This document shows, in pieces, positions 1-8,459 of a stretch of 56,899 nt of DNA. The position numbers were made by a program, and so were the translations under genes. This DNA comes from an uncultured Lachnospiraceae bacterium (lineage in GTDB: Bacteria; Bacillota; Clostridia; Lachnospirales; Lachnospiraceae): contig CACZBW010000022.1 of NCBI GenBank assembly GCA_902779575.1, positions 1-56,899 of the forward strand. Direction: 5' to 3'. The notes beneath the pieces are model-generated. The model made no database searches, was not told the DNA's origin, and was given only the letters and a program-made list of their open reading frames with translations. The stretch's first letter is position 1, and each line of letters opens with the position of its first letter.

Positions 1-149
1 CCATGCAGTACTCCAATGCAATTTGTAGTATTTGATAGAACTACATATATGATACTGCATAGCTTTCAATAATGCAATACATAGCGGCAAAACAAAGACA
101 TTAAGTATATTTTGATGAGTGTAGTGCTACTTTCTTACTCATCTAAGGT

Positions 150-998
150 TTATTCGTACAGAAATGAAATCTTTTCGTAGATCTTTTTAAAATCGATCCT
201 GCATTCGCCCTGCCAGATGCCTACCGGAACGGAATCCTGAAAGCTGTAGATGACCGGGATCTCAACCTGCTCCAGGTTATAGACAACAATAACCCTTTTA
301 TCGGGATCGATGATCCAGTATTCGCGTACACCCGCGTTCGCGTACTTATAAAGCTTCAGCTGCATGTCTTTCTTCCGGGTCGACGGAGATAGGACCTCCA
401 CAAGAAAATCCGGCGCCCCAAATACACGTCCGTTCCGATATCTGCTCCGGTCACAGACAATCAGTACATCCGGCTGTACAACCGTCCTGTCGTCCTGATC
501 CAGCTGCACATCCACAGGGGATATAAAAGGCATGCAAGGGCCTTCCTGTTCCAGAACAAAATCCAGGAGATACTTATACAGAAAACCGATAATTGCCTGA
601 TGAACCGTCGTCGGTGCCGCCATATCATAGAAGACCCCGTCAATCAGTTCCACACGGCGCTCCTCCGGAAGCGCCAGATAGTCTTCAAGCGTATATCCTT
701 CCTCTTTCCTTACTGCGGAAGGTCCGTATGCAGCCGGAGCTTCCTGCAGCATATCCGGAAGCGGATGCCCATCCGCAGTTAAGGCAGGCGCCTGCTTTTC
801 CGAACCGCACTGCCCGTCCATAGTTCTTTGCTCATTAAGCGCACGGGAAAGCGCCAGGATTGTCTCCCGTCTGGGGTGTTTTGTCGCCCCGGAAAGCACC
901 TTCTGCAGGGTGCCAAGGGGAATACCCGCGCGCTCGGCCAGGACCTTATTGGAATAACCAAGTTCTGCTTTTATCGTCCTTATCTCATCGATCGTCAT
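150..998 (-). CDS. XRE helix-turn-helix / Uma2-family nuclease-like fusion protein
   Basis: The protein has about 282 residues. Residues 1-55 form a Cro/C1-type helix-turn-helix (AERAGIPLGTLQKVLSG is the recognition region). Residues about 100-280 match the Uma2 (DUF820) family, a PD-(D/E)XK-type nuclease fold often annotated as putative restriction endonuclease; visible marks are QPDVLIVCD, FLVEVLSPSTRKKD and KLYKYANAGVREYWIIDP. The ATG at 998 was chosen because a GGGAGGAGG ribosome site lies 8 nt upstream; a longer reading start at 1016 has no site. Uma2 proteins are abundant, often multicopy, and of unknown biological role; the fused HTH suggests DNA targeting or autoregulation (inference). 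Domain assignment is confident, function is not. Confidence 0.85.
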   Translation of the reverse strand: MTIDEIRTIKAELGYSNKVLAERAGIPLGTLQKVLSGATKHPRRETILALSRALNEQRTMDGQCGSEKQAPALTADGHPLPDMLQEAPAAYGPSAVRKEEGYTLEDYLALPEERRVELIDGVFYDMAAPTTVHQAIIGFLYKYLLDFVLEQEGPCMPFISPVDVQLDQDDRTVVQPDVLIVCDRSRYRNGRVFGAPDFLVEVLSPSTRKKDMQLKLYKYANAGVREYWIIDPDKRVIVVYNLEQVEIPVIYSFQDSVPVGIWQGECRIDFKKIYEKISFLYE

Positions 999-1142
999 AA
1001 AACAGCCTCCTCCCAACCAAAATCGTATCCTTTCAGTTCCGTATCAAAACCGTCTGAGAACAGGCTATCACATCTAGAACCTTTTTGCAACCCTTTATCC
1101 CGTTTTTCATGGTTGTAATTCCAATTCAGTTTTTATATCGGT

Positions 1143-1170
1143 ATTATACCAGCATTGAAACGGTCTTGAA
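1143..1170 (-). promoter_or_regulatory. probable sigma-A promoter of the XRE-Uma2 gene
   Basis: On the minus strand a perfect TATAAT (1143-1148) is preceded after 16 bp by TTCAAG (1165-1170), about 150 bp upstream of the start at 998. The -35 match is only partial. Confidence 0.5.
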
Positions 1171-1234
1171 TTGATCTCAATATGGTCTCATTCAATTTTC
1201 AGGCTATATCTGGCCTGCAGAAAGACGAATCCAT

Positions 1235-2059
1235 TCAGCCCGGATTCCCCCCACAGATTCTATCGTAAACTTCCCGGAAAACCGTCCCGATCCTCTCATG
1301 AAATACCAGATCCGCCTTCCCTTCCAGCTTCGTCGGACCCTTGTTGACAATCACCAGAAAACGGCCGTGAAAGAGATGCGCCAGCTGTGCCGCCGAACCG
1401 ACGGCAAGCGAGGTTCCGCCTATCACAAGCATGTCCGCCCTGTTCATCAGGTCCACCGCATTGTCATAGGCAGGCTGTGGCAGGAATTCACCGTAGAGAG
1501 TAACGTCCGGGCGGATCATCCTCCCACAGTCCGGACAGAGCGGTACAGGATCCTTATTCTCAAACAGATAATCCGGACCATACTGCTTCCTGCAGTAAGT
1601 ACAGTAGTTGCGGAGAATACTGCCGTGGATCTCCTGAACCTTCCTGCTTCCTGCCTTCTGGTGCAGACCGTCGATATTCTGCGTCACAAGACCTTCCAGT
1701 TTTCCTTCCTGTTCCAATGCCGCAAGCACTTTATGGGCATCATTCGGCTCAGCATTTCTGCAGTCCAGATTTTTCCTGTAATAGGAAAAGAAAAGCTCCG
1801 GACGGTCAGACAGACATTTACTGCTCAGAAGATACTCCGGCTTATATCTTGAAAAAAGCCTGCCCGATTTCCGGTACAGGCCATTTTTACTGCGAAAGTC
1901 AGGAATCCCGCTCTCCGTCGACACACCTGCGCCGCCCAGAAAAACAGTCATCTCCGACTCTTCGAGCATCTCACAGAAAGCCTCCGTCTTCCGCTCCCCG
2001 GACAGGGAGCGGTAATATCTGGCTTTCTCTCGCTGGTTGGTAAAATCCTTCATTTTCAC
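1235..2059 (-). CDS. SIR2-family NAD-dependent protein deacylase (sirtuin)
   Basis: The protein has 274 residues, slightly longer than a typical CobB sirtuin. It carries the NAD-binding GAGVSTESGIPDFRS motif near residue 43, VTQNIDGLHQKAGS with the catalytic-site histidine EIHGS, a CTYC...CPDC zinc site, and RPDVTLYGE. Sirtuins remove acyl groups from protein lysines using NAD and act in the cytosol. Translation probably begins at the GTG at 2059, with GGAAGGA 8 nt upstream; an in-frame ATG follows two codons later. No operon partner is evident. A short duplicate of its first codons lies upstream at 2392-2427. Confidence 0.93.
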   Translation of the reverse strand: MKMKDFTNQREKARYYRSLSGERKTEAFCEMLEESEMTVFLGGAGVSTESGIPDFRSKNGLYRKSGRLFSRYKPEYLLSSKCLSDRPELFFSYYRKNLDCRNAEPNDAHKVLAALEQEGKLEGLVTQNIDGLHQKAGSRKVQEIHGSILRNYCTYCRKQYGPDYLFENKDPVPLCPDCGRMIRPDVTLYGEFLPQPAYDNAVDLMNRADMLVIGGTSLAVGSAAQLAHLFHGRFLVIVNKGPTKLEGKADLVFHERIGTVFREVYDRICGGNPG

Positions 2060-2164
2060 ACATCCGTTCCTTCCGCAATGTCATGGAACGCCCTTCCTTT
2101 TTCTATCGCTGCCTATCTTCATGAAATATCAGGAACCAGTAACAGAGAGAGCACCTCGCGCAAC

Positions 2165-2362
2165 TCATTCCTTATCCTTTCGGAATTTCTTCACGCTCGA
2201 ATAAGCCAGAAAGGGAATCGCCGCCAAATCAAGAACCCCCAGTATTCTTACAGCAGCATCAGGTAGGTCTATTCCAATCATTCCGGATCCTGCCAGAATT
2301 ATTGTAACGATTCCTATCACAAGCAAACTAAATCCCCAGATCAGATCATTCTTATTTCCCAT
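2165..2362 (-). CDS. small membrane protein, two predicted helices
   Basis: A 65-residue protein with two hydrophobic stretches (about residues 8-28 and 35-55) and a basic C-terminus ending KKFRKDKE. A good ribosome site (AAGGAGAG) lies 10 nt before the ATG at 2362. The family was not recognised. It lies between the sirtuin gene and a decayed duplicate of the sirtuin start. Confidence 0.6.
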   Translation of the reverse strand: MGNKNDLIWGFSLLVIGIVTIILAGSGMIGIDLPDAAVRILGVLDLAAIPFLAYSSVKKFRKDKE

Positions 2363-2391
2363 AAGCTGCTTCTCTCCTTCTTTTTTATTGG

Positions 2392-2427
2392 TTATCTCTC
2401 TCGCTGATTGGAAAAATCTTTAAGCAT
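2392..2427 (-). pseudogene. vestigial duplicate of the sirtuin gene start
   Basis: The minus strand reads MLKDFSNQRER then stop. This mirrors the sirtuin N-terminus MKMKDFTNQREK at 2059, with matching DNA in GATTTT-CCAA-CAGCGAGAGA. It is too short to encode anything on its own and is read as a leftover of a local duplication. The small membrane-protein gene sits between the two copies. Confidence 0.45.
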
Positions 2428-2492
2428 ATACAATCTCCAGGACAAAACCAGGTTACACCCGATCCGGTTGCCCTCATCAAAAGCGGTGAACG

Positions 2493-2521
2493 TTGACAAA
2501 AAATGATATAATCTGTATAAT
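2493..2521 (+). promoter_or_regulatory. consensus sigma-A promoter of the antisense RNA
   Basis: TTGACA at 2493-2498, an exact 17-bp spacer, and TATAAT at 2516-2521 give a full consensus promoter. No protein start with a ribosome site lies downstream; transcription would begin near 2528 and meet a terminator at about 2620. Confidence 0.85.
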
Positions 2522-2527
2522 ACAAAA

Positions 2528-2621
2528 AAGAGGAGCACTGCGACAAGCGGTTAGCCTCGATTAAGTTGTTTTACATGTGCTAAACAACCGTCACTTGGCA
2601 GAGTGGCGGTTGTTGCTTTTT
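2528..2621 (+). ncRNA. putative antitoxin (antisense) RNA, about 95 nt
   Basis: This is the stretch between the consensus promoter at 2493-2521 and a hairpin with U-tract ending near 2621. It contains no credible reading frame. It is complementary to the 3' half of the minus-strand 25-aa reading frame and its 3' UTR, which is the geometry of type I antitoxin RNAs that overlap the toxin message tail to tail. It also contains a hairpin formed by GAGG near 2531 and CCTC near 2556. The 5' end is inferred from promoter spacing. Confidence 0.6.
2584..2621 (+). terminator. intrinsic terminator of the antisense RNA
   Basis: Arms ACAACCGTCACT and AGTGGCGGTTGT (one mismatch) around the loop TGGCAG are followed by TTGCTTTTT. 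The minus-strand message instead probably ends at the GAGG...CCTC hairpin followed by TTTTTT near 2522-2560. Confidence 0.8.
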
Positions 2622-2668
2622 ACGATGATCGTCACGGTGAACCGTCCGATGTGCAAAGTAATTCGCAT
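2591..2668 (-). CDS. 25-aa small peptide, candidate type I toxin under SOS control
   Basis: The 25-codon frame begins MRITLHIGRF, continues with TVTIIVKS and ends NNRHSAK. It has a near-perfect ribosome site, GAGGAGGTGATG, immediately upstream of the ATG at 2668. The middle is hydrophobic and beta-branched, flanked by basic residues, as in short membrane-active type I toxins. The message starts from a strong promoter at 2746-2774 containing a LexA-like palindrome, and its 3' half is covered by a convergent RNA from the consensus promoter at 2493. Known analogues of this logic are TisB/IstR (SOS-induced toxin plus antisense RNA) and TxpA/RatA (convergent RNAs); this peptide matches neither by sequence. 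Toxicity is inferred. Confidence 0.65.
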   Translation of the reverse strand: MRITLHIGRFTVTIIVKSNNRHSAK

Positions 2669-2745
2669 ACACATCACCTCCTCACGAAGATGATGGCCAA
2701 CCGCCTGCGCTTTAGCAGTACTCCTCTGCTCTTGCGAGCATTATT

Positions 2746-2774
2746 ATTGTATCAGAACATATGTTCTTGGTCAA
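2746..2774 (-). promoter_or_regulatory. sigma-A promoter of the 25-aa peptide gene
   Basis: On the minus strand, TTGACC (2769-2774), a 17-bp spacer and TACAAT (2746-2751). The spacer contains the LexA-like palindrome at 2755-2766, so repressor binding would block RNA polymerase. Confidence 0.8.
2755..2766. promoter_or_regulatory. LexA (DinR) SOS box
   Basis: GAACATATGTTC is a perfect 12-bp palindrome that fits the Firmicutes LexA box GAAC-N4-GTTC. It sits between the -35 and -10 elements of the peptide promoter, the classical repressing position. The site is read directly; binding by LexA is inferred. Confidence 0.75.
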
Positions 2775-2786
2775 TTCCAACTTACC

Positions 2787-4049
2787 TTAATCTGTAAAAT
2801 CCAGCGTGACTTCCTTCAGCCCCTTCTTGTCAATGGTCCAGTCCTTTACACTGCTGTAGCCATGATTCAGCTCAATTTTCGTATCTGCAGGCGTCAGTCC
2901 CTCAATCGCCGTATCAATCTCACGCTCAAACTTCTCCACATCATTTTTCTTTTCGTTCGCCGTGTTAATTTCAACATGCAGGCAGTCATTGTACAATTCA
3001 ACTGTAGTCAGAGAAGCGTCATTTCTGCGGCAGACCTCTTTCAAAGCGGAAATGTACTCCTGCTCGATGGCATCCTTTTCCTCGTCTGGTATATTGTTCA
3101 AAGCACTGTTGTCTTCCTGTACCCGGCCGCCTGAGGAAATCGTAAAATCCGCAAGACGTGTATTTTGCTTATAGGAATAGCGCAATATAAGCGGAATCTC
3201 CTGCTGGATCTCTGTCACCGCAGCAACAGCATCCACTGTTTTCTTAACCGGAACCCTGTAATAGGTATCTGTTTCGATATGAGCGTATACCTGGTCTCCT
3301 TCATAGTTGATCTCAAAGAGGGTAAAATCAGTTCCGTCCAGGCTGGCCTGCACATAGGATTCGTAAGCAGAACAGATCGACTTAATATCCTCTTCGGAAA
3401 GGGTATCCGTTTTATCTGTCCAGACCTTAACGATGCCGTTCTCATTCACATCGACACTTCTGACCGTAGAGTAGTCCTTCAGGAAATCCAGACGCATCCT
3501 GTACCCTGCAAAGCTATCCATCACGGAAACAACTTCTTTCTGCAGCTCGTCAATCCGGTCTTTCTGTGTCGTCGCGGCATCCAGATCCACATAAAAAGTC
3601 TTCCCGGACAGGTAGACATCATTGACTGCCGCATCCGTTCCGGCAAGCTTACTGCTCAAGGAGGAAGTAAGGCTCGATATGAGCCTGTTCCTCTTCATTG
3701 TACTGATCCGGACGCTGATCACCGCATAGACAATCAGAGCCAGAAAAACCAGAAGGATAATTCTCCTGCGCTTTCTCCTCCTGCTTCTTTTCTGTTCCTT
3801 AAGCAGTTCTTTTGCCCTGCGTTCTTCTTCCCTGCGGCGCTCTCTTTCATTCTTAAGCTCCGCTTCTCTGACACATGTCTCATCTATGTGTCTGTCCGCA
3901 GAGTTATGATTCTCCGATTGTTCTGAACGCTCATCCACATCATCAATTAAGATCCTGCACCCGCAATACTCGCAGAAGCAGATCCTCTGATCTTCTTCAA
4001 TCTGTAAATCGGCGCCGCACTGCGGACACTTCACTGCAATCAGTTTCAT
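2787..4049 (-). CDS. zinc-ribbon membrane protein of the export operon
   Basis: The 420-residue protein starts with a four-cysteine zinc ribbon (CPQCGAD...CEYCGCRI, residues 9-32). A charged, strongly basic region up to about residue 95 follows, then one membrane helix (about 97-115), then a roughly 300-residue predicted extracytoplasmic part with no recognised domain. Its ATG overlaps the stop codon of the upstream NHLM ABC gene by 4 nt (ATGA), so it is translationally coupled to the exporter and probably works with it. The role is unknown; an accessory or sensor subunit is inference. It is the last gene of the operon, and the SOS-type locus follows. Confidence 0.7.
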   Translation of the reverse strand: MKLIAVKCPQCGADLQIEEDQRICFCEYCGCRILIDDVDERSEQSENHNSADRHIDETCVREAELKNERERRREEERRAKELLKEQKRSRRRKRRRIILLVFLALIVYAVISVRISTMKRNRLISSLTSSLSSKLAGTDAAVNDVYLSGKTFYVDLDAATTQKDRIDELQKEVVSVMDSFAGYRMRLDFLKDYSTVRSVDVNENGIVKVWTDKTDTLSEEDIKSICSAYESYVQASLDGTDFTLFEINYEGDQVYAHIETDTYYRVPVKKTVDAVAAVTEIQQEIPLILRYSYKQNTRLADFTISSGGRVQEDNSALNNIPDEEKDAIEQEYISALKEVCRRNDASLTTVELYNDCLHVEINTANEKKNDVEKFEREIDTAIEGLTPADTKIELNHGYSSVKDWTIDKKGLKEVTLDFTD

Positions 4050-6238
4050 TTCCCTCCCCCCTGGTCCAGCTGCTGTCTGGCCACCAGGTCGGCAAAGATT
4101 CCCTTCTTCTCGATCAGTTCATCGTACTTCCCGTCCTCGACGATCTTCCCGCCGTCCATGACCAGAATCCGGTCGCAGTGGCGTATGGTGGACAGGCGGT
4201 GAGCGATGACAATTCTGGTGCAGCGCATCCTGTCCAGCGCCTCGGACACCTGCTTCTGGGTGATATTGTCAAGAGCGGACGTAGCCTCATCAAGCAGGAG
4301 CAGGCGGGGTTTCGGGGCGATGGCCCGGGCGATCATCAGCCGCTGCTTCTGGCCGCCGGAGATTCCCCTTCCGCCTTCCTGCAGCACCGTGTGCATGCCC
4401 ATGGGCATGGCCCGGATATCGTCGGCGATGCCCGCCGTCTCCGCCGCTTCCCAGGCCTTCTGCAGGCTCAGGTTCGGGGCGGATATCGTGATGTTCTCGT
4501 AGATCGAGCCGCCGAACAGGTCTCCGTCCTGCATGACGGTTCCGATGCATTTGCGCAGGGAGCCGATATCCAGGGACTGAATATCCTTGCGGTCATAGAA
4601 GATAGCGCCCTTTTCCGGTTTTTCAAAGCCGAGGAGCAGACGGATCAGGGTCGATTTCCCGCAGCCGGTCTTGCCCACGATGGCCACATACTGGCGCGCC
4701 GGGATCGACAGGCTCATATCATCGAGGATCTTCCTCCCGTCCTTCTCATAGCGGAAGGTCACATGGGACAGCTCCACGCTGCCGCTGATCGAAGAGACCG
4801 CGTCCCTGCCCTCCTGTTTTTCCGGCTCCGCGTCCATCAGCGGGCGGATCATCTCCAGGCTGGGCTTCACCGTCGCGGCGGTCACCGCCACGGAAGAGAT
4901 CGCGGCGAAGGCGCCGGAAATATAGGCGTAGGCCGCGTTAAAGGCATAGTAATCCGCCACGGAGACATGGCTGCGCACCGCCACATAGTACATCACGATC
5001 GTACCGGTGAGGCTGATCGCGCTGCTCAGCACCGAATTGTATTTGAGCAGCAGCGGAGGCTTGTATTTCAGTTCCGATTCCCGGGTATACAGGTCCATCC
5101 ATTTTGAGAACACCCGGTTTTCGGCTCCGAAGAGGCGGATCTTCTCGATCCCGCCGATCAGCGCATAGGTCAGGCCCTTTTCTTTCGCGGACAGACCCAT
5201 CAGTTCCTTGTTCAGATCCGCCTGCAGGGCGTTGGCCGCCAGGCTCAGCGCCAGGGTCAGCAGGGTCACGATCAGGGACGGCAGCACCAGGCTGCGCGCA
5301 TAGGAGAAGATCTGCGTCAGATAGATCAGCGAGAACACACTGGTCAGCGCCGTGGAAAAGATCGAATCCACCAGCGTTGAGCAGAGGGTATTCATATAGG
5401 ACAGATACTGGCTCAGCTCACCGGAGCTGTACTCCTTGAAAAATCCCGCCGGCAGGGAGAGAACGCGCATCATGGCCGCCGCCTGCACGTTCACGTTCAG
5501 CTTGATGCGGATCCGGGCCAGGACCAGCTGGCGGATCACGGTCAGCAGAAAGCTTCCGACAATTGCGAAGAACATAAAGCTCACCACCGCGGCCAGCAGC
5601 CGGTCGCTCCGGTAGGCCACCACCTCGTCCATCAGGATGTGGTTGAGCTTCGGGATCAGCATGCCGACCAGGGTGATCATCAGGGCCGCCAGGGCAAAGG
5701 ACGCGATATCCCAGCCGCTTAAGCTGTCCCACATATAAGCGAAGAGATCCCTGAGGGTAATCTTCCGAAGCGGCAGGGGCCTGTAAAAACAGTAGGCCTC
5801 TCTGCTGATCTTCTTCTCCTCCGCCGCCGTCACCCGCACCCGGCGGCCGCTCGCGGGATCCGTATAGATATAGCGGCCCGCGGCGTTGCGGTGGATCGTG
5901 ATCACGGCGCCGCTGTCCTTCAGCACGCCGATCAGCGCGCCCATGCCGTCCCGGTGCCAGCCCTCCTCCAGTTCCACCTTCCGGTACATGATATTGGAAG
6001 AAGTCAGAAGGAAATCCAGCTGGGACTCCAGATCCTTCAGGCGGGCCGGAATCTCCTTCCCTTTGATCCCGAAATACTTCAGGAGCGCTTCCAACGCGTC
6101 GCTGATATCCGCCCCCTCAAGAAATGCTGACCCGGCCTTCTGCCCCGTCACCGAAAAGGCAAGCTTCTCAAAGGAATCAGAAAGCATCTTACGCTCATGC
6201 TTTTTCCGGTATTCGATCTGTTCGTCAAACCAACCCAT
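4046..6238 (-). CDS. NHLM-type peptide export ABC transporter, permease/ATP-binding protein
   Basis: A 730-residue half transporter. An N-terminal cytoplasmic region of about 165 residues lacks the C39 peptidase. A six-helix exporter permease (about 170-440) follows, and then a nucleotide-binding domain with Walker A IVGKTGCGKST, signature ISGGQKQR, and Walker B LLLLDEATSALD. Architecture and position next to a C39-containing partner match the NHLM bacteriocin-system ATP-binding protein, though it is shorter than many members. It likely forms a heterodimer with the product of 6268-8445 to export a modified peptide. It is 30 nt downstream of that gene and overlaps the zinc-ribbon gene by 4 nt. 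Confidence 0.88.
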   Translation of the reverse strand: MGWFDEQIEYRKKHERKMLSDSFEKLAFSVTGQKAGSAFLEGADISDALEALLKYFGIKGKEIPARLKDLESQLDFLLTSSNIMYRKVELEEGWHRDGMGALIGVLKDSGAVITIHRNAAGRYIYTDPASGRRVRVTAAEEKKISREAYCFYRPLPLRKITLRDLFAYMWDSLSGWDIASFALAALMITLVGMLIPKLNHILMDEVVAYRSDRLLAAVVSFMFFAIVGSFLLTVIRQLVLARIRIKLNVNVQAAAMMRVLSLPAGFFKEYSSGELSQYLSYMNTLCSTLVDSIFSTALTSVFSLIYLTQIFSYARSLVLPSLIVTLLTLALSLAANALQADLNKELMGLSAKEKGLTYALIGGIEKIRLFGAENRVFSKWMDLYTRESELKYKPPLLLKYNSVLSSAISLTGTIVMYYVAVRSHVSVADYYAFNAAYAYISGAFAAISSVAVTAATVKPSLEMIRPLMDAEPEKQEGRDAVSSISGSVELSHVTFRYEKDGRKILDDMSLSIPARQYVAIVGKTGCGKSTLIRLLLGFEKPEKGAIFYDRKDIQSLDIGSLRKCIGTVMQDGDLFGGSIYENITISAPNLSLQKAWEAAETAGIADDIRAMPMGMHTVLQEGGRGISGGQKQRLMIARAIAPKPRLLLLDEATSALDNITQKQVSEALDRMRCTRIVIAHRLSTIRHCDRILVMDGGKIVEDGKYDELIEKKGIFADLVARQQLDQGGGK

Positions 6239-6267
6239 CCTGCCTCCGGCTCCTCTTCTTTAAGTCC

Positions 6268-8445
6268 TTATTCATTGGTCACCAGCTCCGCATAGGCGCC
6301 GTTCTTTTCCATCAGTTCCTCATGGGTCCCCCGCTCCACGATATGGCCCCGGTCCATGACGATAATTTCATCGCAGTCCCGGATCGTGGATAGGCGGTGG
6401 GCAATCACGACGCAGGTGATGCCGCGCTCGCTGATGGAATGCACCACCTCAAACTCCGTCTTGGCGTCCAGGGCGGATGTAGCTTCATCGAGAATGCAGA
6501 TGGTGGGATCCGTGGCCAGGGCCCGGGCGATCTCGATCCTCTGCCGCTGTCCGCCGGAATAATCCCTTCCGTTCTCCGTCATCTTATGCAGATAGCCTCC
6601 CGGCCGCTGGACGATGTCCTCATGGATCCCGGCGTCGCGCGAAGCCATGATCATCTCGAAATTCTCGATGGAATCATCCCACATCTTGATATTCTCGGCC
6701 ACCGTATCCTCAAAGAGGGTCACCGTCTGGTCGATCACGGCCACCGAGCCGGTAAATACATTCCGGTCGATCTCCTGGATCGGCATGCCGTCATAGCTGA
6801 TCGTTCCGCTCCAGGCCTGGTTCAGGCCGGACAGGAGCTTGGCAACGGTAGATTTTCCGCAGCCCGATCTGCCGACGATGGCAACCTTCTGCCCGGGCTT
6901 CACGGTCATCGAGAAGTCCGTAATCAGTGGCGCGCCCAGGCGGGCATATCCGAAGCTGACATTCTTCATCTCGATATTGCCGCTGAGCTTCTCATAGTCT
7001 CCCGTCTTTTTCTTGGGCTCCAGATAGGGATCCGAGGGATAGCTCATCACATCGTCCACCCGCTCCATCTGGGTGACCATCTCCTGCAGGGACTGGCCGG
7101 TTGTAATGATGGAATTCGCCGGCGCCATAAAAGACTGGAGAAAGCCCTGGAAGGCCATCACCATACCGACGGTGAAAGAGCCGTGAAGCACCAGATAAAT
7201 TCCGCCCCCCAGCACCGCCAGGCTGGTGACGGAGGTCACCAGGGAGGGAATGGTGCTCAGCAGGGAATTTACACGGACATACTGGGTCTCCTGCCTGTTG
7301 ACGCTGGCCTGGAAGCCGGCCCAGCGCCCGAAGAAGCCCTTCTCCGCGCCGCTGGATTTGATGGTCTCGATCATGCGGACGCCGGAAGAGGTCGCCGCGG
7401 AAAGCTTCGCGGAATCCCGCATCTGCACCCTGGTAATATTGACCCGTTTTTCCGTCACCAGGGCGGAAACAAGCAGATTTACCGCGATAGCGGACAACCC
7501 GATCACCGTCAGCACCACACTGTAGCGGAGCATGACAATCAGGTAGAAGACCATCATCATCGTATTGATCGCCAGCGGCGCGAAGGTATTCACCAGGGTC
7601 CCCGCGATACTGGCATTGGTCGCCTGCCGGTCCGCGATGTCCGCCGCCAGCCTCTGCCCGAAGAAGGGCATCGGGAGGTGCAGCACCTTCCAGAGATAAG
7701 AGGTACTGCCGACCGCCTCCATCTTTCCCTGGATCCGCAGGCTGTACATCGCAGCGATCCACTGGACGATGATATTTACCACGGCAAAGCAGCTCAAAAA
7801 GAGAATAAAGGGCGTCAGCCAGTCCGGATTGCGCCCGCTCAGCAGGCGGTCCAGGAAGACCCGGCTGAACACCGGCAGGATAATCCCGAACAGGGAGGCG
7901 ATCGTCGTCGTCAGCACCACGAAGGTCACCGCCGCGGAAGTCCCCTTCAGGCGCTCCCTGGCGTAGGCAAAGACACTCTTCTTTTTTCCGGAGGGTTCAA
8001 AATCAGGTCCCGGCTCCACAGTGATCATAACCCCGGTGTATTCCTGGTCGAACTCCTCCATGGACACCTGCACGCGCCCGCGGGCAGGGTCGTTGAGCAC
8101 CGCCTTCCCCCTCCGGAAGCCGCAGAGCACCACGAAATGATTGAATCCCCAGTGGATGATGCAGGGAAATGGTCCCTCCTTGATCAGGTCCTCCGGCTCC
8201 ACCCGCCAGGCCTTCGCCTCCATGCCGTAGCTGCGCGCCGCCAGCATCAGGTTTTTCGCGTTTGCGCCGTCCCTGGACACGCCGCAGTCCACCCGGGCCT
8301 GCTCCAGCGGGATCCATTTCCGGTAATAATGCATGATCATGGTCAGGGAAGCGGCCCCGCACTCCAGCATCTCCAGCTGCATGGTCACAGGCACCCTCGC
8401 CACGCCGCTCGTTATGGGCTTTGGAATCTTACCTTCTTTCGCCAT
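6268..8445 (-). CDS. NHLM-type ABC exporter with C39 peptidase domain
   Basis: Counted from the ATG at 8445 (GAGG 8 nt upstream; a TTG at 8463 is possible), the protein has 725 residues. An N-terminal C39 cysteine protease carries Gln23, Cys29 (LECGAAS), His103 (GFNHFVVL) and Asp119 (LNDPARG). A six-helix permease follows, then an ATPase domain with GRSGCGKST, YSGGQRQR and LDEATSALD. Such proteins cut leader peptides, usually after a Gly-Gly or Gly-Ala pair, while exporting RiPPs or bacteriocins. All catalytic residues are intact. No NHLP or Nif11-type precursor is present next to the operon; the only visible precursor candidate is at 24448-24687. Confidence 0.92.
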   Translation of the reverse strand: MAKEGKIPKPITSGVARVPVTMQLEMLECGAASLTMIMHYYRKWIPLEQARVDCGVSRDGANAKNLMLAARSYGMEAKAWRVEPEDLIKEGPFPCIIHWGFNHFVVLCGFRRGKAVLNDPARGRVQVSMEEFDQEYTGVMITVEPGPDFEPSGKKKSVFAYARERLKGTSAAVTFVVLTTTIASLFGIILPVFSRVFLDRLLSGRNPDWLTPFILFLSCFAVVNIIVQWIAAMYSLRIQGKMEAVGSTSYLWKVLHLPMPFFGQRLAADIADRQATNASIAGTLVNTFAPLAINTMMMVFYLIVMLRYSVVLTVIGLSAIAVNLLVSALVTEKRVNITRVQMRDSAKLSAATSSGVRMIETIKSSGAEKGFFGRWAGFQASVNRQETQYVRVNSLLSTIPSLVTSVTSLAVLGGGIYLVLHGSFTVGMVMAFQGFLQSFMAPANSIITTGQSLQEMVTQMERVDDVMSYPSDPYLEPKKKTGDYEKLSGNIEMKNVSFGYARLGAPLITDFSMTVKPGQKVAIVGRSGCGKSTVAKLLSGLNQAWSGTISYDGMPIQEIDRNVFTGSVAVIDQTVTLFEDTVAENIKMWDDSIENFEMIMASRDAGIHEDIVQRPGGYLHKMTENGRDYSGGQRQRIEIARALATDPTICILDEATSALDAKTEFEVVHSISERGITCVVIAHRLSTIRDCDEIIVMDRGHIVERGTHEELMEKNGAYAELVTNE

Positions 8446-8459
8446 AGATGAAACCTCGA

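Noticed and set aside
1-149. Possible gene end or mobile-element end at the left edge
   Set aside because: AT-rich sequence without a frame, inverted repeat or known terminus that can be supported.
2591-2668. Small peptide as a spurious frame within the repeat-rich intergenic DNA
   Set aside because: Rejected as an explanation because the promoter, near-perfect ribosome site, LexA box and opposing promoter all line up with this frame.
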